DNA of 64,000 bases. Source: Rhodobacteraceae bacterium LNNU 3342 (GTDB lineage Bacteria; Pseudomonadota; Alphaproteobacteria; Rhodobacterales; Rhodobacteraceae). The notes below the pieces were generated by a model, which ran no database searches, was not told the origin of the DNA, and saw nothing but the letters and a program-made list of their open reading frames with translations. Below are positions 1 to 9,042 of this stretch, piece after piece (within the stretch, counting starts at the first letter, position 1; each line of letters opens with the position of its first letter). The translations under genes were made by a program, and so were the position numbers. The stretch spans positions 186,001 through 250,000 of the forward strand of contig VUAW01000002.1 in assembly GCA_008711135.1 (NCBI GenBank). Reading direction: 5' to 3'.

Positions 1-134
1 ACCCCGTCGCAGGCGATCGAGGCGCCGATGTCGATGGTTTCGGGCGCGTAGGCCGTGGCGATCCGCGCGCGCAGGTCCCCTTGCTGGTCCAGCTCGACGA
101 TCCGGCCGATGTCGGTAATGATCCCTGTGAACAT
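1..134 (-). CDS. ribE: Riboflavin synthase alpha chain, N-terminal fragment (cut by window edge)
   Basis: The minus strand from the ATG at 134 reads MFTGIITDIGRIVELD and continues to IGASIACDG at the window edge. This matches the start of riboflavin synthase, which dismutates two 6,7-dimethyl-8-ribityllumazine molecules into riboflavin. Only the first 44 codons, part of the first lumazine-binding barrel, are present. The gene points the same way as ribD near 5-6 kb, but a capsule cassette on the opposite strand lies between them. The symbol follows the ribD/ribE naming used in this group; ribC is used elsewhere. Confidence 0.85.
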   Translation of the reverse strand, partial: MFTGIITDIGRIVELDQQGDLRARIATAYAPETIDIGASIACDG

Positions 135-384
135 CCAAAGTTCCTTTCGGCTCCTCAAGTACCTTGGCGGCTGACCCACCGCAAGGCCGCAGGATGCCTA
201 ATTCCTGCGCACTGCCCATTCCGGCGGACCACGATCCTGCTGCACGTTTTGGTGAATGTCGGCATTGCCCGTTGCGTCAGTGATTTACCGTGTTAATAAA
301 GGGGTGTTTCCAGTATTCTACACCTGCCAGTTATTATCAGGTTCACCCAGTTTAACGAGTACATTAATCGCGACAGGTGTCATC
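135..384. promoter_or_regulatory. Divergent intergenic region between ribE and the capsule cassette
   Basis: 250 bases lie between the ribE start (minus strand) and the capsule gene start (plus strand). Bases 280-370 are clearly more AT-rich than the flanking genes, as expected for promoters, and contain two TTAA tetramers (352-355 and 364-367) separated by eight bases. I cannot fix -35/-10 elements. No credible small gene is visible here. Confidence 0.4.
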
Positions 385-1704
385 ATGCGCGAAAGAGTTG
401 AATTTCATCCCGCAGGCCCCGTTGGCGGTGCCGGACGCGTCTTCCTCTTTCTTCAGGGACCGCATGGTCCCTTCTTTCATCAACTTGGTCGAATGGTGCG
501 CCAGGCCGGTGCGCAGACTTGGCGTGTGGGTTTCAACGCAGGCGACCGCGCCTTCTGGCCCCATCAGGAAAGCTTTATTCCCTTCGTAGAGCCGCAGGAA
601 AGCTGGCCCCAACGCTTCCGCGAGATTGTTGCGGAGAAGCGCGTGACGGACATCGTCCTTTATGGAGACACGCGGCCGATCCATGCCCATGCCGTCGCTA
701 TCGCGCGTGAACAGGGAATCTGCATCCATGTGTTTGAGGAAGGCTACCTGCGCCCCTACTGGGTGACCTATGAACGCGGCGGATCGAATGGAAACTCCCG
801 CCTGATGGAGATGTCGATCCCCGAGATGCAGGAGGCCCTTGCCCAGCTGGACATGGACCTGCCCGATGCGCCGGCCCGCTGGGGCGACATGCGCCAGCAC
901 GTGTTCTATGGCGCGCTCTACCATTTCTTCGTGATGACGCAGGGGCGCAAGTTCCGCAACTTCCGCCCGCACCGCTCGATCTCCATCCGCAAGGAATTTC
1001 GCTTGTACCTCAGGCGGTTGGTGGCGATGCCGGTGCACGCCGTCGAACGGTTCCTGGCGACGCAGCGCATCCGCTTCAGCGGCTTTCCCTATCACCTGGC
1101 GCTGCTGCAGCTTGAACATGACAGCAGCTTCCAGAAGCACAGCCCCTTCAACACGATGACCGAGTTTCTGGAGCTTTGCATCGACGGGTTCGCACGGGGC
1201 GCGCCGCAGCATCATCACCTGGTCTTCAAGGCCCACCCGCTGGAAGACGGGCGTGTTCCGCTTGCGCGGGAAATCCGGCGGCTGGCCAAGGCGCACGGGA
1301 TCGCCGACAGGGTGCATTTCGTGCGCGGGGGCAAGCTGGCGATGCTGCTCAACCATGCGCGCAGCGCGGTGACGGTGAATTCGACCGCGGCGCAGCAAGT
1401 GCTCTGGCGCGGGTTGCCGCTGAAGGTCTTTGGCAACGCCGTATATTCACAGCCGGAATTCGTTTCGACCCAGCCGCTGGCGGAATTCTTCACCCAGCCT
1501 ACCCGCCCCGACAGCCGCGCCTATCGCGACTACCGGCACTACCTGCTGGAAACGTCACAGATTTCGGGCGGGTTTTATTCCGCGCGGGGTCGCCGGGCGC
1601 TGCTTCGGCAGGTGGTCGACATGATGCTGGCGCCCGAAGATCCCTATGACGCGCTGCGGTCCGGAAATGCGGCACCAAGGCAACAACTCCGGCTCGTTAA
1701 TTAG
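385..1704 (+). CDS. kpsS: Capsule polysaccharide beta-Kdo transferase KpsS-like
   Basis: A 439-residue protein of the KpsS family. KpsS places the first beta-Kdo residue on the lysophosphatidylglycerol anchor of exported group 2 capsules, on the cytoplasmic side of the inner membrane. Visible family marks are FLQGPHGPFFHQLG near residue 20, FEEGYLRPYW at residues 117-126 followed by VTYERGG, and a C-terminal half with HLVFKAHPLEDGR. An in-frame start exists at 256, but the ATG at 385 is chosen because ACAGGTG lies a few bases upstream and the family motif then sits close to the N-terminus. It is the first gene of a three-gene capsule cassette. Confidence 0.85.
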   Translation: MRERVEFHPAGPVGGAGRVFLFLQGPHGPFFHQLGRMVRQAGAQTWRVGFNAGDRAFWPHQESFIPFVEPQESWPQRFREIVAEKRVTDIVLYGDTRPIHAHAVAIAREQGICIHVFEEGYLRPYWVTYERGGSNGNSRLMEMSIPEMQEALAQLDMDLPDAPARWGDMRQHVFYGALYHFFVMTQGRKFRNFRPHRSISIRKEFRLYLRRLVAMPVHAVERFLATQRIRFSGFPYHLALLQLEHDSSFQKHSPFNTMTEFLELCIDGFARGAPQHHHLVFKAHPLEDGRVPLAREIRRLAKAHGIADRVHFVRGGKLAMLLNHARSAVTVNSTAAQQVLWRGLPLKVFGNAVYSQPEFVSTQPLAEFFTQPTRPDSRAYRDYRHYLLETSQISGGFYSARGRRALLRQVVDMMLAPEDPYDALRSGNAAPRQQLRLVN

Positions 1705-1793
1705 TCCTTTTAATGCATGCTGGTGTTTTGGGCAAAGCTTCGGTAGGCCTGTCGGAAATACAAACAAGAAGATTCAGTACAGGAGCCGTGGCA

Positions 1794-2924
1794 GTGAAAA
1801 CCAACAAATCGCGCGGGGTAAGGCTCGTGGCGCTTATGGCCGCCACTGCACTCGTAGCCGGCTGCGCCCTTCCACGTTCGGGCCCCTCCCGGGCCGAGAT
1901 TTTCCGGGGTGCCGAACAGACCGTCGGAGCGCCCTTCCTTGTGCCGGTGGACGACAACGTCGCTCGTGCCACCAACCATGAACCCAAGCTGACCTTCCCG
2001 GGCTCGTTCCGGAACGCGGGCGTCTTGGGGCCGGACACGATCAACGCCGGCGACACGCTGGGCCTGACGATCTATGAAAACGTGAACGACGGGCTTCTGG
2101 CTGGGCAAGGCCAGAACGTGGCCGTGCTGGAAACGGTTCAGGTCGACGGCGCAGGGTTCATTTTCGTTCCCTATGCAGGCCGCATCCGCGCCGCCGGCAA
2201 CACGCCCGAAGCGCTTCGCCAGGCAATCACCTCGCAGTTGGAAACCCAGACGCCCGACCCGCAGGTGCAGGTGCGCCGCATCGCCGGCGACGGCGCCTCG
2301 GTCGCGATCATGGGCGATGTAGGCGGCCAGGGCGTCTATCCTATCGAACGGCCGACGCGGACCCTTGCGTCGATGCTGGCCCGGGCGGGCGGCATCTCCA
2401 CCGATCCGGAAACCGCGCTGGTGACCGTGATCCGCGGCAATACCGAAGGCACAGCCTGGCTGAACGACCTGTACACCGACCCCTCGCTCGACATCGCCCT
2501 GCGCGATGGCGACCGGATCGTGGTGAAACAGGATGAACGCACCTTTGTCGCCCTGGGCGCGACTGGCGGTCAGGCACGCGTGCCGTTTGGCAAGCCTGTC
2601 GTCACGGCGCTGGACGCCATCGCGCAAGCCGGCGGCCTGAACACCAACCTCGCCGACCCCAAGGGCATCTTCATCATGCGCGATGAAAGGGCCGAGGTCG
2701 CAAACGCCGTCCTGGGCCGCACCGACCTCGTCGGGACGCAGCGCATGGTCTACATCCTCGACCTGACGCAGCCGAACGGCATGTTCTTCGCGCGGGAGTT
2801 CCTGATCCGCGACGGTGACACCGTCTATGTCACGCAGGCACCCTATGTTCAGTGGCAGAAGACGTTGAGCGCGATCACCGGCCCGCTTACCAGCGCCGGA
2901 ACGATCAACAACGCGATCAACTGA
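1794..2924 (+). CDS. Wza/KpsD-type outer-membrane polysaccharide export lipoprotein
   Basis: A 376-residue lipoprotein of the polysaccharide export family, forming the periplasmic/outer-membrane part of the capsule export channel. The start is taken as the GTG at 1794, eight bases after AGGAG; it gives a clean signal peptide with lipobox LVAGC and lipidated Cys24. After the lipid anchor comes a polysaccharide export domain (NAGDTLGLTIYE onward), then two SLBB-like repeats, one around VAIMGDVGGQGVYPI and one around FVALGATGGQARVPF. It lies between kpsS and kpsC in the same direction, so its substrate is probably the Kdo-linked capsule. Wza and KpsD cannot be separated by eye. Confidence 0.88.
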   Translation: MKTNKSRGVRLVALMAATALVAGCALPRSGPSRAEIFRGAEQTVGAPFLVPVDDNVARATNHEPKLTFPGSFRNAGVLGPDTINAGDTLGLTIYENVNDGLLAGQGQNVAVLETVQVDGAGFIFVPYAGRIRAAGNTPEALRQAITSQLETQTPDPQVQVRRIAGDGASVAIMGDVGGQGVYPIERPTRTLASMLARAGGISTDPETALVTVIRGNTEGTAWLNDLYTDPSLDIALRDGDRIVVKQDERTFVALGATGGQARVPFGKPVVTALDAIAQAGGLNTNLADPKGIFIMRDERAEVANAVLGRTDLVGTQRMVYILDLTQPNGMFFAREFLIRDGDTVYVTQAPYVQWQKTLSAITGPLTSAGTINNAIN

Positions 2925-2929
2925 TCCCA

Positions 2930-4957
2930 GTGACGCCGAAACATCTTTCCCGCGCCGGAGATTCCCCTCTCCGGCGCGTTTTTGCACTCAGTGGCGGGTT
3001 TCTCCGGCAGGGCCGAATCCGGCGCATCCTGACGCTGGCCGGGTTGCAGCCCCGGCCCGGGCTTCCGGGCGCGGAGGATGCCGTGCTGGCTTGGGGGCAT
3101 GGGGCGCAGGCATGGCGCGGAGAATGGGCCGCAGCCCGCGCCGGATGCGCCCTTCTGCGGGTCGAGGATGCCTTCCTCCGCTCCATCCGCCCGGGCCGTG
3201 CGGGCGACCCGCCGTTGGGCCTGCTGGTGGATGGGCGCGGCGCCTATTATGACTCGCGCCAGCCGAGCGATCTTGAACATCTGCTTGCCACAGATCCGCT
3301 TGATGATCCCGTGCTGCTGGCCCGGGCTGCAGAGGGGACCGCCCGGCTTCGCCACGGGGACCTGTCGAAATACAACGCGCATGATCCCGCCCTTGCCGCG
3401 CCGGAACCGGGTTACGTGCTGGTGATCGATCAGGTTCGTGGCGACGCTGCCATCCGCTTGGGCGGCGCAGATCAAGAGACGTTCATCCGGATGCTGCAGG
3501 CAGCGCGGCAGGAAAATCCCGGCGCCCGCATCCTGATCAAGACCCATCCTGAAACGTCGGGCGGGCTGCGGCCCGGGCATTTCACCGCCGCCGATGGAAC
3601 GCTGATCGACACGCCTCTGTCGCCTTGGGCGCTGCTGGAAGGCGCGGCTGCGGTCTATACGGTTTCATCCCAGATTGGGTTCGAGGCGATCCTGGCCGGG
3701 CACCGCCCCCGGGTCTTCGGGCAGCCCTTCTATGCGGGCTGGGGCCTCAGCGACGACCGGATGCCCCTGCCCCGCCGCCAGCGGAAGCTGGACGTGGCGC
3801 AACTGTTTGCCGCGACGATGCTGCTTTACCCGCTTTGGTACGATCCCTGCCGTGACCGCCTGTGCAGCTTTGAGGACGCCTTGGACCAGCTGGAGGCCGA
3901 GGTCCGCGCCTACCGTGAGGATCGGGCGGGACACGTGGCCATCGGCATGCGGTTGTGGAAGCGCGCGAGCCTGCAGCGCGCCTTTGGCCGCCACTGTCAG
4001 GTGATCTTCGACGACGACACGACCAGCGCCGCCCGCCGTGCCGAGGCCGAGGGACGAAGCCTTCTGGTCTGGGCTGGCAAGGAACCCGCCGGCTTTACCC
4101 CGCCCGTGCCGCTTTTCAGGGTCGAGGATGGCTTTCTGCGTTCGCGGGGCCTTGGCGCGGCCTTGGTGCCAGCGCTGTCACTGGTGACGGATGATCTTGG
4201 CATATATTACGACCCAACACGGGAAAGCCGGCTGGAACGGCTGATTGCCGCGCCGCCCCCACCGGGGGCAGAGGCACGGGCGCGCGCCTTGATCGACAGC
4301 ATCGTTACCGCGCGCCTGTCCAAATACAACACCGGCCGCGCGGCGCTGCCCGATCTGCCACCCGGGCGCCGGATACTCGTTCCCGGTCAGGTCGAAGATG
4401 ACGCCTCGATCCTGCGCGGCGGCGGCGAGGTGCGGACGAACCTTGCCCTGCTGGCGCGGGCGCGGGCGGAAAATCCCGATGCCATTATCCTTTACAAACC
4501 GCACCCGGATGTAGAGGCCGGGCTGCGCTGCGGCGCAATCCCGCAGGACGAAGCCCTGAAACTGGCCGATGCCGTGATGACCGAGGCCGACCCCGTCGCC
4601 CTGATTGCCGAGGTCGAGGAGGTTTGGACAATGACCTCGCTTCTGGGGTTCGAGGCGCTGCTGCGCGGGCGCCAAGTCACCTGTCTCGGCGCGCCCTTCT
4701 ATGCCGGCTGGGGCCTGACCCGCGATCTGGGGCCGGTGCCAGACCGTCGCCGTGCCCGCCCGACATTGGAAGCGCTCGCTTATGCTGCGTTGATCGCCTA
4801 CCCGCGGTGCTTTGATCCTGTCACCGGCCTGCCTTGCCCGCCCGAGGTTCTGGTCGAACGGCTGGCCGAAGGGAAAGTCGCCCGGCCCGGCCCGGGGCTT
4901 CGTGCATTGTCCAAGCTGCAGGGTATTTTCGCCAGCCGCGCCACACTCTGGCGCTAG
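2930..4957 (+). CDS. kpsC: Capsule polysaccharide beta-Kdo transferase KpsC
   Basis: A 675-residue protein with an internal duplication typical of KpsC, the dual-module enzyme that extends the beta-Kdo linker of capsule glycolipids with alternating linkages. Paired motifs mark the modules: RVEDAFLRS and RVEDGFLRS, GAYYDSR and GIYYDPT, LSKYN twice, and FYAGWGL twice. The GTG at 2930, five bases after the preceding stop, is preferred because the in-frame codons further upstream lie inside the previous gene. No strong ribosome site is visible, so the start is uncertain. The stop overlaps that of ribD, which converges on it, by four bases (CTAG). No kpsM or kpsT is near. Confidence 0.9.
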   Translation: MTPKHLSRAGDSPLRRVFALSGGFLRQGRIRRILTLAGLQPRPGLPGAEDAVLAWGHGAQAWRGEWAAARAGCALLRVEDAFLRSIRPGRAGDPPLGLLVDGRGAYYDSRQPSDLEHLLATDPLDDPVLLARAAEGTARLRHGDLSKYNAHDPALAAPEPGYVLVIDQVRGDAAIRLGGADQETFIRMLQAARQENPGARILIKTHPETSGGLRPGHFTAADGTLIDTPLSPWALLEGAAAVYTVSSQIGFEAILAGHRPRVFGQPFYAGWGLSDDRMPLPRRQRKLDVAQLFAATMLLYPLWYDPCRDRLCSFEDALDQLEAEVRAYREDRAGHVAIGMRLWKRASLQRAFGRHCQVIFDDDTTSAARRAEAEGRSLLVWAGKEPAGFTPPVPLFRVEDGFLRSRGLGAALVPALSLVTDDLGIYYDPTRESRLERLIAAPPPPGAEARARALIDSIVTARLSKYNTGRAALPDLPPGRRILVPGQVEDDASILRGGGEVRTNLALLARARAENPDAIILYKPHPDVEAGLRCGAIPQDEALKLADAVMTEADPVALIAEVEEVWTMTSLLGFEALLRGRQVTCLGAPFYAGWGLTRDLGPVPDRRRARPTLEALAYAALIAYPRCFDPVTGLPCPPEVLVERLAEGKVARPGPGLRALSKLQGIFASRATLWR

Positions 4958-6057
4958 GCGCGCCGCCAGCGGTGCAGGACGTCGTTCCCGATCGGCTGGC
5001 ACTGGTCCAGCACAAAGCGTGGCGCCTCGGCCAGTGCGTCGATGCCCATGGCGCCCAGTGCAGGCTGCCCCTCGGCTCCCAAGGCGACGCCGGCGGTGAA
5101 ACCTACGAGTTCGTCCACCACGCCTGCGCCCAGCAGCGAAGCCGCAAGCTGGCCACCGCCTTCGCAAAAGACCCGGGTCAGCCCCGCCGCACCCAGAACC
5201 TGCATCATGCCCAATGGATCGAGCTGCCGCCCCTCGCCTAATGGTACGGAGAGGAGACGGGCACCAAGGTCCCGCCACGTCCGCTCTACCGCATCCGGCA
5301 CGCTCCCGCCTTCATGCAACAGCCAGAGCGGCGCTTCCCCAACTGACCCTGCCAGCCGCCCCTCAGCCGGAAGCGACAGGTGCCGCGCCGCAATGACCCT
5401 TACCGGCTGCTGCGCGACCCCCAAATCCCTGACTGTCAGCAGCGGATCATCCGCACGCGCCGTCCCCGCCCCGACCAAGACCGCATCATGACCAGCGCGT
5501 AGCACGTGAACCTGCCGCCGCGCCTCTGGCCCTGTGATCCACTGGCTCTCGCCGCTCGCCGTCGCGATCCGGCCGTCGAAACTGGTGGCAAGTTTCAGGG
5601 TCAGGAAAGGCCGGCCCTCACGCACCCGCAGGAAAAATCCGCGATGGGCCAGCTCGGCAGCCTCTTGCTCCACCCCCGTCGTCACCTCGACTCCCGCGGC
5701 GCGGAGCATGGCATGCCCGCGACCCGCCACCCTGCGATCCGGGTCCTCGACGGCCGATACGACGCGGGCGACGCCGGCCGCCACCAGCGCCTCGGCGCAT
5801 GGCGGGGTCTTGCCATGGTGGGCACAAGGTTCGAGGCTCACGTAAGCAGTGGCGCCACGGGCGGCTGCGCCGGCTTCGGCCAAGGCCATGGTCTCGGCAT
5901 GCGGGCGCCCGCCCGGTTGAGTCCAGCCGCGCCCGAGGATGCGCCCGTCGCGCACGATCACGCAGCCCACCGCCGGGTTTGGCCAGACGCGGCCCAAGCC
6001 TCGCGCGCCAAGCGTCAGGGCCAGGCGCATGAAGCGGCGATCGGCTTCGGTGCTCAC
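4954..6057 (-). CDS. ribD: Bifunctional riboflavin deaminase/reductase
   Basis: A 367-residue RibD, catalysing steps two and three of riboflavin synthesis: deamination of the pyrimidine intermediate, then NADPH-dependent reduction of its ribosyl side chain. The N-terminal deaminase domain shows its zinc set (H53-A-E55, C78 and C87 in [11 protein letters not shown]). The C-terminal reductase domain begins around residue 150 ([14 protein letters not shown]). It starts with GTG, and the start overlaps the nrdR stop as GTGA, so the two are translationally coupled. Confidence 0.96.
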   Translation of the reverse strand: MSTEADRRFMRLALTLGARGLGRVWPNPAVGCVIVRDGRILGRGWTQPGGRPHAETMALAEAGAAARGATAYVSLEPCAHHGKTPPCAEALVAAGVARVVSAVEDPDRRVAGRGHAMLRAAGVEVTTGVEQEAAELAHRGFFLRVREGRPFLTLKLATSFDGRIATASGESQWITGPEARRQVHVLRAGHDAVLVGAGTARADDPLLTVRDLGVAQQPVRVIAARHLSLPAEGRLAGSVGEAPLWLLHEGGSVPDAVERTWRDLGARLLSVPLGEGRQLDPLGMMQVLGAAGLTRVFCEGGGQLAASLLGAGVVDELVGFTAGVALGAEGQPALGAMGIDALAEAPRFVLDQCQPIGNDVLHRWRRA

Positions 6058-6521
6058 TCGTCGACGTGGGCGTTTGGCCGCAATTCGGAAACGAACTTGT
6101 CGAAGTCGTCCGCAGCTTGGAAATTCTTGTAGACGCTGGCGAACCGTACATAGGCTACGGTGTCGAGCCGGGCCAAGGTCTCCATCACGATCTCGCCGAT
6201 AACCTTGGAAGGGATATCCGTGTCGCCAAGGCTTTCCAGCCGCCGCACGATGCCCGAAATCATCTGGTCGATGCGCTCCGGCTCGATCGGGCGCTTCTGC
6301 ATGGCGATGCGGATCGACCGTTCCAGCTTGCCGCGGTCGAAATCCTCACGTTTGCCGCTGGATTTGACGACGACGAGGTCACGCAGCTGCACGCGTTCAT
6401 ACGTCGTGAACCGGCCACCGCAGGCTGCACAGAAGCGGCGGCGGCGGATGGCCACGTGATCCTCGGCAGGACGCGAGTCCTTTACCTGAGTATCTATATT
6501 CCCGCAGAAGGGGCAGCGCAT
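6054..6521 (-). CDS. nrdR: Transcriptional repressor NrdR
   Basis: A 155-residue NrdR, the ATP-cone repressor that senses nucleotide levels and represses ribonucleotide reductase genes by binding paired NrdR boxes. The zinc ribbon is complete (C3, C6, C31, C34) and is followed by an ATP-cone domain ([14 protein letters not shown] onward). The start at 6521 is chosen because the family begins with MRCPFCG; an in-frame codon nine residues upstream would add a non-family leader. It is the first gene of the nrdR-ribD pair, a common alphaproteobacterial arrangement. Confidence 0.96.
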   Translation of the reverse strand: MRCPFCGNIDTQVKDSRPAEDHVAIRRRRFCAACGGRFTTYERVQLRDLVVVKSSGKREDFDRGKLERSIRIAMQKRPIEPERIDQMISGIVRRLESLGDTDIPSKVIGEIVMETLARLDTVAYVRFASVYKNFQAADDFDKFVSELRPNAHVDE

Positions 6522-6617
6522 GGGCGTGTCCTCGGTCCGGCTTTGCACTTATCCACAGTAACTATAGGGCAGCCGCAACGGCTTGGGTAGGGGCGAAAGT
6601 GCAATCAATATCTTGTA

Positions 6618-7036
6618 TCACGCAAGATGTGCGACGACCTGCCGACGATGTGGGGCGCGCCGATGCTCCATCACATAGATCCCCTGCCAGGTCCCGAGTG
6701 CCAGCCTGCCCCCGCTCACCGGGATCTGGAGGCTGACCGGCAGCAGCGCCGCCTTGATATGCGCCGGCATGTCGTCGGGCCTTCATAGGTGTGGGTCAGG
6801 TACCGCATCGACGGATCGTCCGAGGGCGGCACCAGCCGGTGAAAGAAGGCGGTCAGATCGGTCTGCACCTCCGGATCGGCATTTTCCTGCACCAAAAGCG
6901 AGGCCGAAGTATGCTGGATGAACAGCGTCAGCAGCGCCTCCGCCCTGCCCGCCTGTGTTACCCACTCAGCCACATCCGCCGTAAATTCGTAAAGCCCCGG
7001 CCCACGGGTCGGAATGACGAAGGTGTTCTGCATCAT
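6618..7036 (-). pseudogene. yjbQ: YjbQ/UPF0047 family protein, interrupted by a one-base frameshift
   Basis: The minus strand from 7036 encodes a YjbQ-like N-terminus (MMQNTFVIPTRGPGLYEF, then HTSASLLVQENADP) to THTYEGP. There it runs out of frame into an Arg/Cys-rich tail. The expected continuation, DDMPAHIKAALLPVSL to GTWQGIYVMEHR and HRRQVVAHLA, is intact in the next frame and ends at the TGA at 6618. Adding one base at about 6777-6781 restores a 139-residue protein, the usual family length. The start overlaps the rmuC stop as ATGA. YjbQ proteins have been linked to thiamine-phosphate synthase activity. Real decay and a sequence error are both possible. Confidence 0.85.
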
Positions 7037-8532
7037 ACCGGCCGCGGCAGCGCCTCCCGCTCCTCTGCCCTATCAAGCGGAAGCGTCTCCTCTTCCTCGT
7101 CAAAAGGAACGGGCAGCGTCTTGTTGGTCCGGGCCCCCAGCTTGCGCAGCTTTTCAACCTGCCCCAGCACGTTCCCGCTGCCGCGCGCCAAGCGATCAAA
7201 GGCCGTGCCATGCGCCTCTTGTGCACGGCGAAGGCAGTCGCCCATCTTCTCCATCTCGATCACGAAGCCATGGACCTTGTCGTAAAGCTTGCCGGCGCGG
7301 TCGGCGATCTCCTCAGCGTTGCTCTCTCGCCGCTCGACCGCCCAGATGTGCTCGACGGTCTTGAGCGCGACCATCAGCGTCGTCGGCGTCATGATGCCCA
7401 CACCCTTCTGCAGCGCGTAGGACGTCAGGTCGCCCCGCAGGCGCAGCGCCTCGGACAGCGCGCCCTCGATCGGGACGAACATCAGCACATAATCGACCGA
7501 GCCGTCCTGCAGCCCATGATAGCCCTTCGCCGCCAGCGTATCGATGTGCCGCGTGATCGACCGGACATGTTCCTGCATCTGCGCCACTCGATCCGCGTCG
7601 GACTCCGCCGTAACGGCTGCTTCATAGGCCACAAGGGAAACCTTGGAATCGATGACCAGCGTCTTGCCCTTGGGCAGCTTCACGATGACGTCCGGCCGCC
7701 AGATCTTGCCGGATTCGTCACGCTGCTGGGTCTGCGTTTCGTAATGCACCCCCGGCTGCAGGCCGGAATCTTCCAGAATCCGCTCCAGGATCATCTCGCC
7801 CCACGCGCCCTGGCGGCGAACGTCGCCCTTCAGCGCCCGCGTGAGGTTTATCGCTTCCTGGCTGATCTCTTCGGACCGGCGGTGCAGAAGGGCGATCTGC
7901 TCTTTCAGCCGGGCCCGTTCCTCATCCGCGGACTTGTGGACACTGCGGAGTTCTTCCTGGAAACGCCCGACGTGATCCTTGAACGGGGCAAGCAGCGCCG
8001 TCAGCCGTTCTTGCGTGGCCTTGGACAGATCCTCACCCTGCACCTTCAAGGTTTCCGCGGCAAGTTCGCGGAACTGGCGGGTCATCTCCTCGCGCATTTC
8101 GCGCAGGGTGGCGATTTCACGCTCTGCCGCGTCGCGGTCCTTTTGCATTGCCGTCCTCAGCGACTGAAGCTCTGACCGCAGGGCATGGCAGTCGCTGTCG
8201 CTCAGACGAAGGCGGTCGGCAAGGGCATCCCGGTCGCTCCGCAATTCCTCGGCCTGCCGATCAAGCGCGGCTCGCGCTTCCTGCAGACGTTCGGCCCGAG
8301 CGAATTCGGCAGTGACACGGCTGTTGCCCTCCGCCACGGCCTGCTCAAGCTGCGCGACCTTTGCCACCAGATCGGCCAGCCGTGACTCAGCCTCTTGCGC
8401 GCGGTGGGCGATGACCTCACAGGCGCTGCGGTAGCTGGAGGTGTGCCGCGACTGAAGGAAAAGCCCAATGCCCAAGGCCAGGGACAGGAGGATCAGAAAG
8501 AGGTTGATAAGTTCGGGAGCCACACTGTTCAT
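7033..8532 (-). CDS. rmuC: RmuC family DNA recombination protein
   Basis: A 499-residue RmuC homologue. The family limits rearrangements at inverted repeats in E. coli and contains a nuclease-like core. One hydrophobic helix lies at residues 9-27 (LINLFLILLSLALGIGLF), followed by a long charged coiled coil to about residue 200. The conserved RmuC core then runs from about 240 to 460 (GAWGEMILERILEDSGL; RPDVIVKLP; VIDSKVSL). The stop overlaps the start of the broken yjbQ. Its upstream region holds a CtrA-like site near 8733. Confidence 0.93.
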   Translation of the reverse strand: MNSVAPELINLFLILLSLALGIGLFLQSRHTSSYRSACEVIAHRAQEAESRLADLVAKVAQLEQAVAEGNSRVTAEFARAERLQEARAALDRQAEELRSDRDALADRLRLSDSDCHALRSELQSLRTAMQKDRDAAEREIATLREMREEMTRQFRELAAETLKVQGEDLSKATQERLTALLAPFKDHVGRFQEELRSVHKSADEERARLKEQIALLHRRSEEISQEAINLTRALKGDVRRQGAWGEMILERILEDSGLQPGVHYETQTQQRDESGKIWRPDVIVKLPKGKTLVIDSKVSLVAYEAAVTAESDADRVAQMQEHVRSITRHIDTLAAKGYHGLQDGSVDYVLMFVPIEGALSEALRLRGDLTSYALQKGVGIMTPTTLMVALKTVEHIWAVERRESNAEEIADRAGKLYDKVHGFVIEMEKMGDCLRRAQEAHGTAFDRLARGSGNVLGQVEKLRKLGARTNKTLPVPFDEEEETLPLDRAEEREALPRPV

Positions 8533-8831
8533 CCTATGTTCTGCGCACTACCTTAGCCCAGTATGGGCAGGTCTTGGCAAGAGCAAAGGAACCCCCAATG
8601 GTGGAAAGGGATGCAGAGCACCCCTTTCCGGTGCGGCCTATTCCTGATCGGGGGATCAAGTTGCCTCGGCACCGTCACTAATAAAAATTCCCAGAAACAC
8701 CGGGAGAACCACTTAAAGTTGCGCCGAAGTATTTAACCGCACGTTAATCTTTGTACGCATCAAATGACGCTACGGCAAGCGAGTCGTTTACCCTGCAACT
8801 CGATTGTGGATTTTTATAGGCGGGTTTCCGC
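8533..8831. other. Intergenic region upstream of rmuC
   Basis: About 300 bases without a credible gene. The rmuC promoter must lie here on the minus strand. Bases 8680-8760 are AT-rich and include a TTAA-N7-TTAA element at 8733-8747. An eight-pair hairpin at 8816-8835 (ATAGGCGG/CCGCCTAT) covers the stop codon of the next gene. It lacks a T-tract on its downstream side, so it is not a canonical terminator. Confidence 0.5.
8733..8748. promoter_or_regulatory. CtrA-like binding site (TTAA-N7-TTAAT), near consensus
   Basis: TTAA at 8733-8736, seven bases, then TTAAT. It differs from the full CtrA consensus TTAA-N7-TTAAC only at the last base, and both half-sites also read as TTAA on the minus strand. 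It lies about 200 bases upstream of rmuC. CtrA controls motility, gene-transfer, competence and repair genes in Rhodobacterales, so control of rmuC is possible, but the distance and the single mismatch leave this weak. Confidence 0.35.
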
Positions 8832-9023
8832 CTATCGTCCGAGACGTCGCGTAATTCGGGCAGCCTGCCTAGCGCGCTTGGCGCTTTCCCGGCCCTTCAG
8901 CGCCGGTCCTGCAGGCTTCTTGCCCTTGCTGGTGGCCATGCCGATCCCTTTGCTGATGCCCTTGTTGATCGCGCGGCGCATGAACATGCGCAGCACCATG
9001 TTGATCAATCCGCCCATATTCAT
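8832..9023 (-). CDS. Small basic protein downstream of scpB, function unknown
   Basis: A 63-residue protein starting MNMGGLINMVLRMFMRRAI. The N-terminal half could form an amphipathic helix; the C-terminal half is very rich in Lys and Arg (ARQAARITRRLGR). It begins 19 bases after the scpB stop in the same direction, so it is probably the last gene of that operon. A hairpin spans its stop codon. I do not assign a function; nucleic-acid or membrane binding would fit the composition. Confidence 0.65.
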   Translation of the reverse strand: MNMGGLINMVLRMFMRRAINKGISKGIGMATSKGKKPAGPALKGRESAKRARQAARITRRLGR

Positions 9024-9042
9024 GCGCTTGCTCTCCCTGCGC

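Noticed and set aside
352-367. Possible CtrA box upstream of kpsS
   Set aside because: The two TTAA tetramers are separated by eight bases, not seven, so the spacing is wrong.
8816-8835. Eight-pair hairpin as a terminator of the small basic protein
   Set aside because: On the minus strand the stem is followed by A-rich sequence, not T-rich sequence, so it does not fit an intrinsic terminator.
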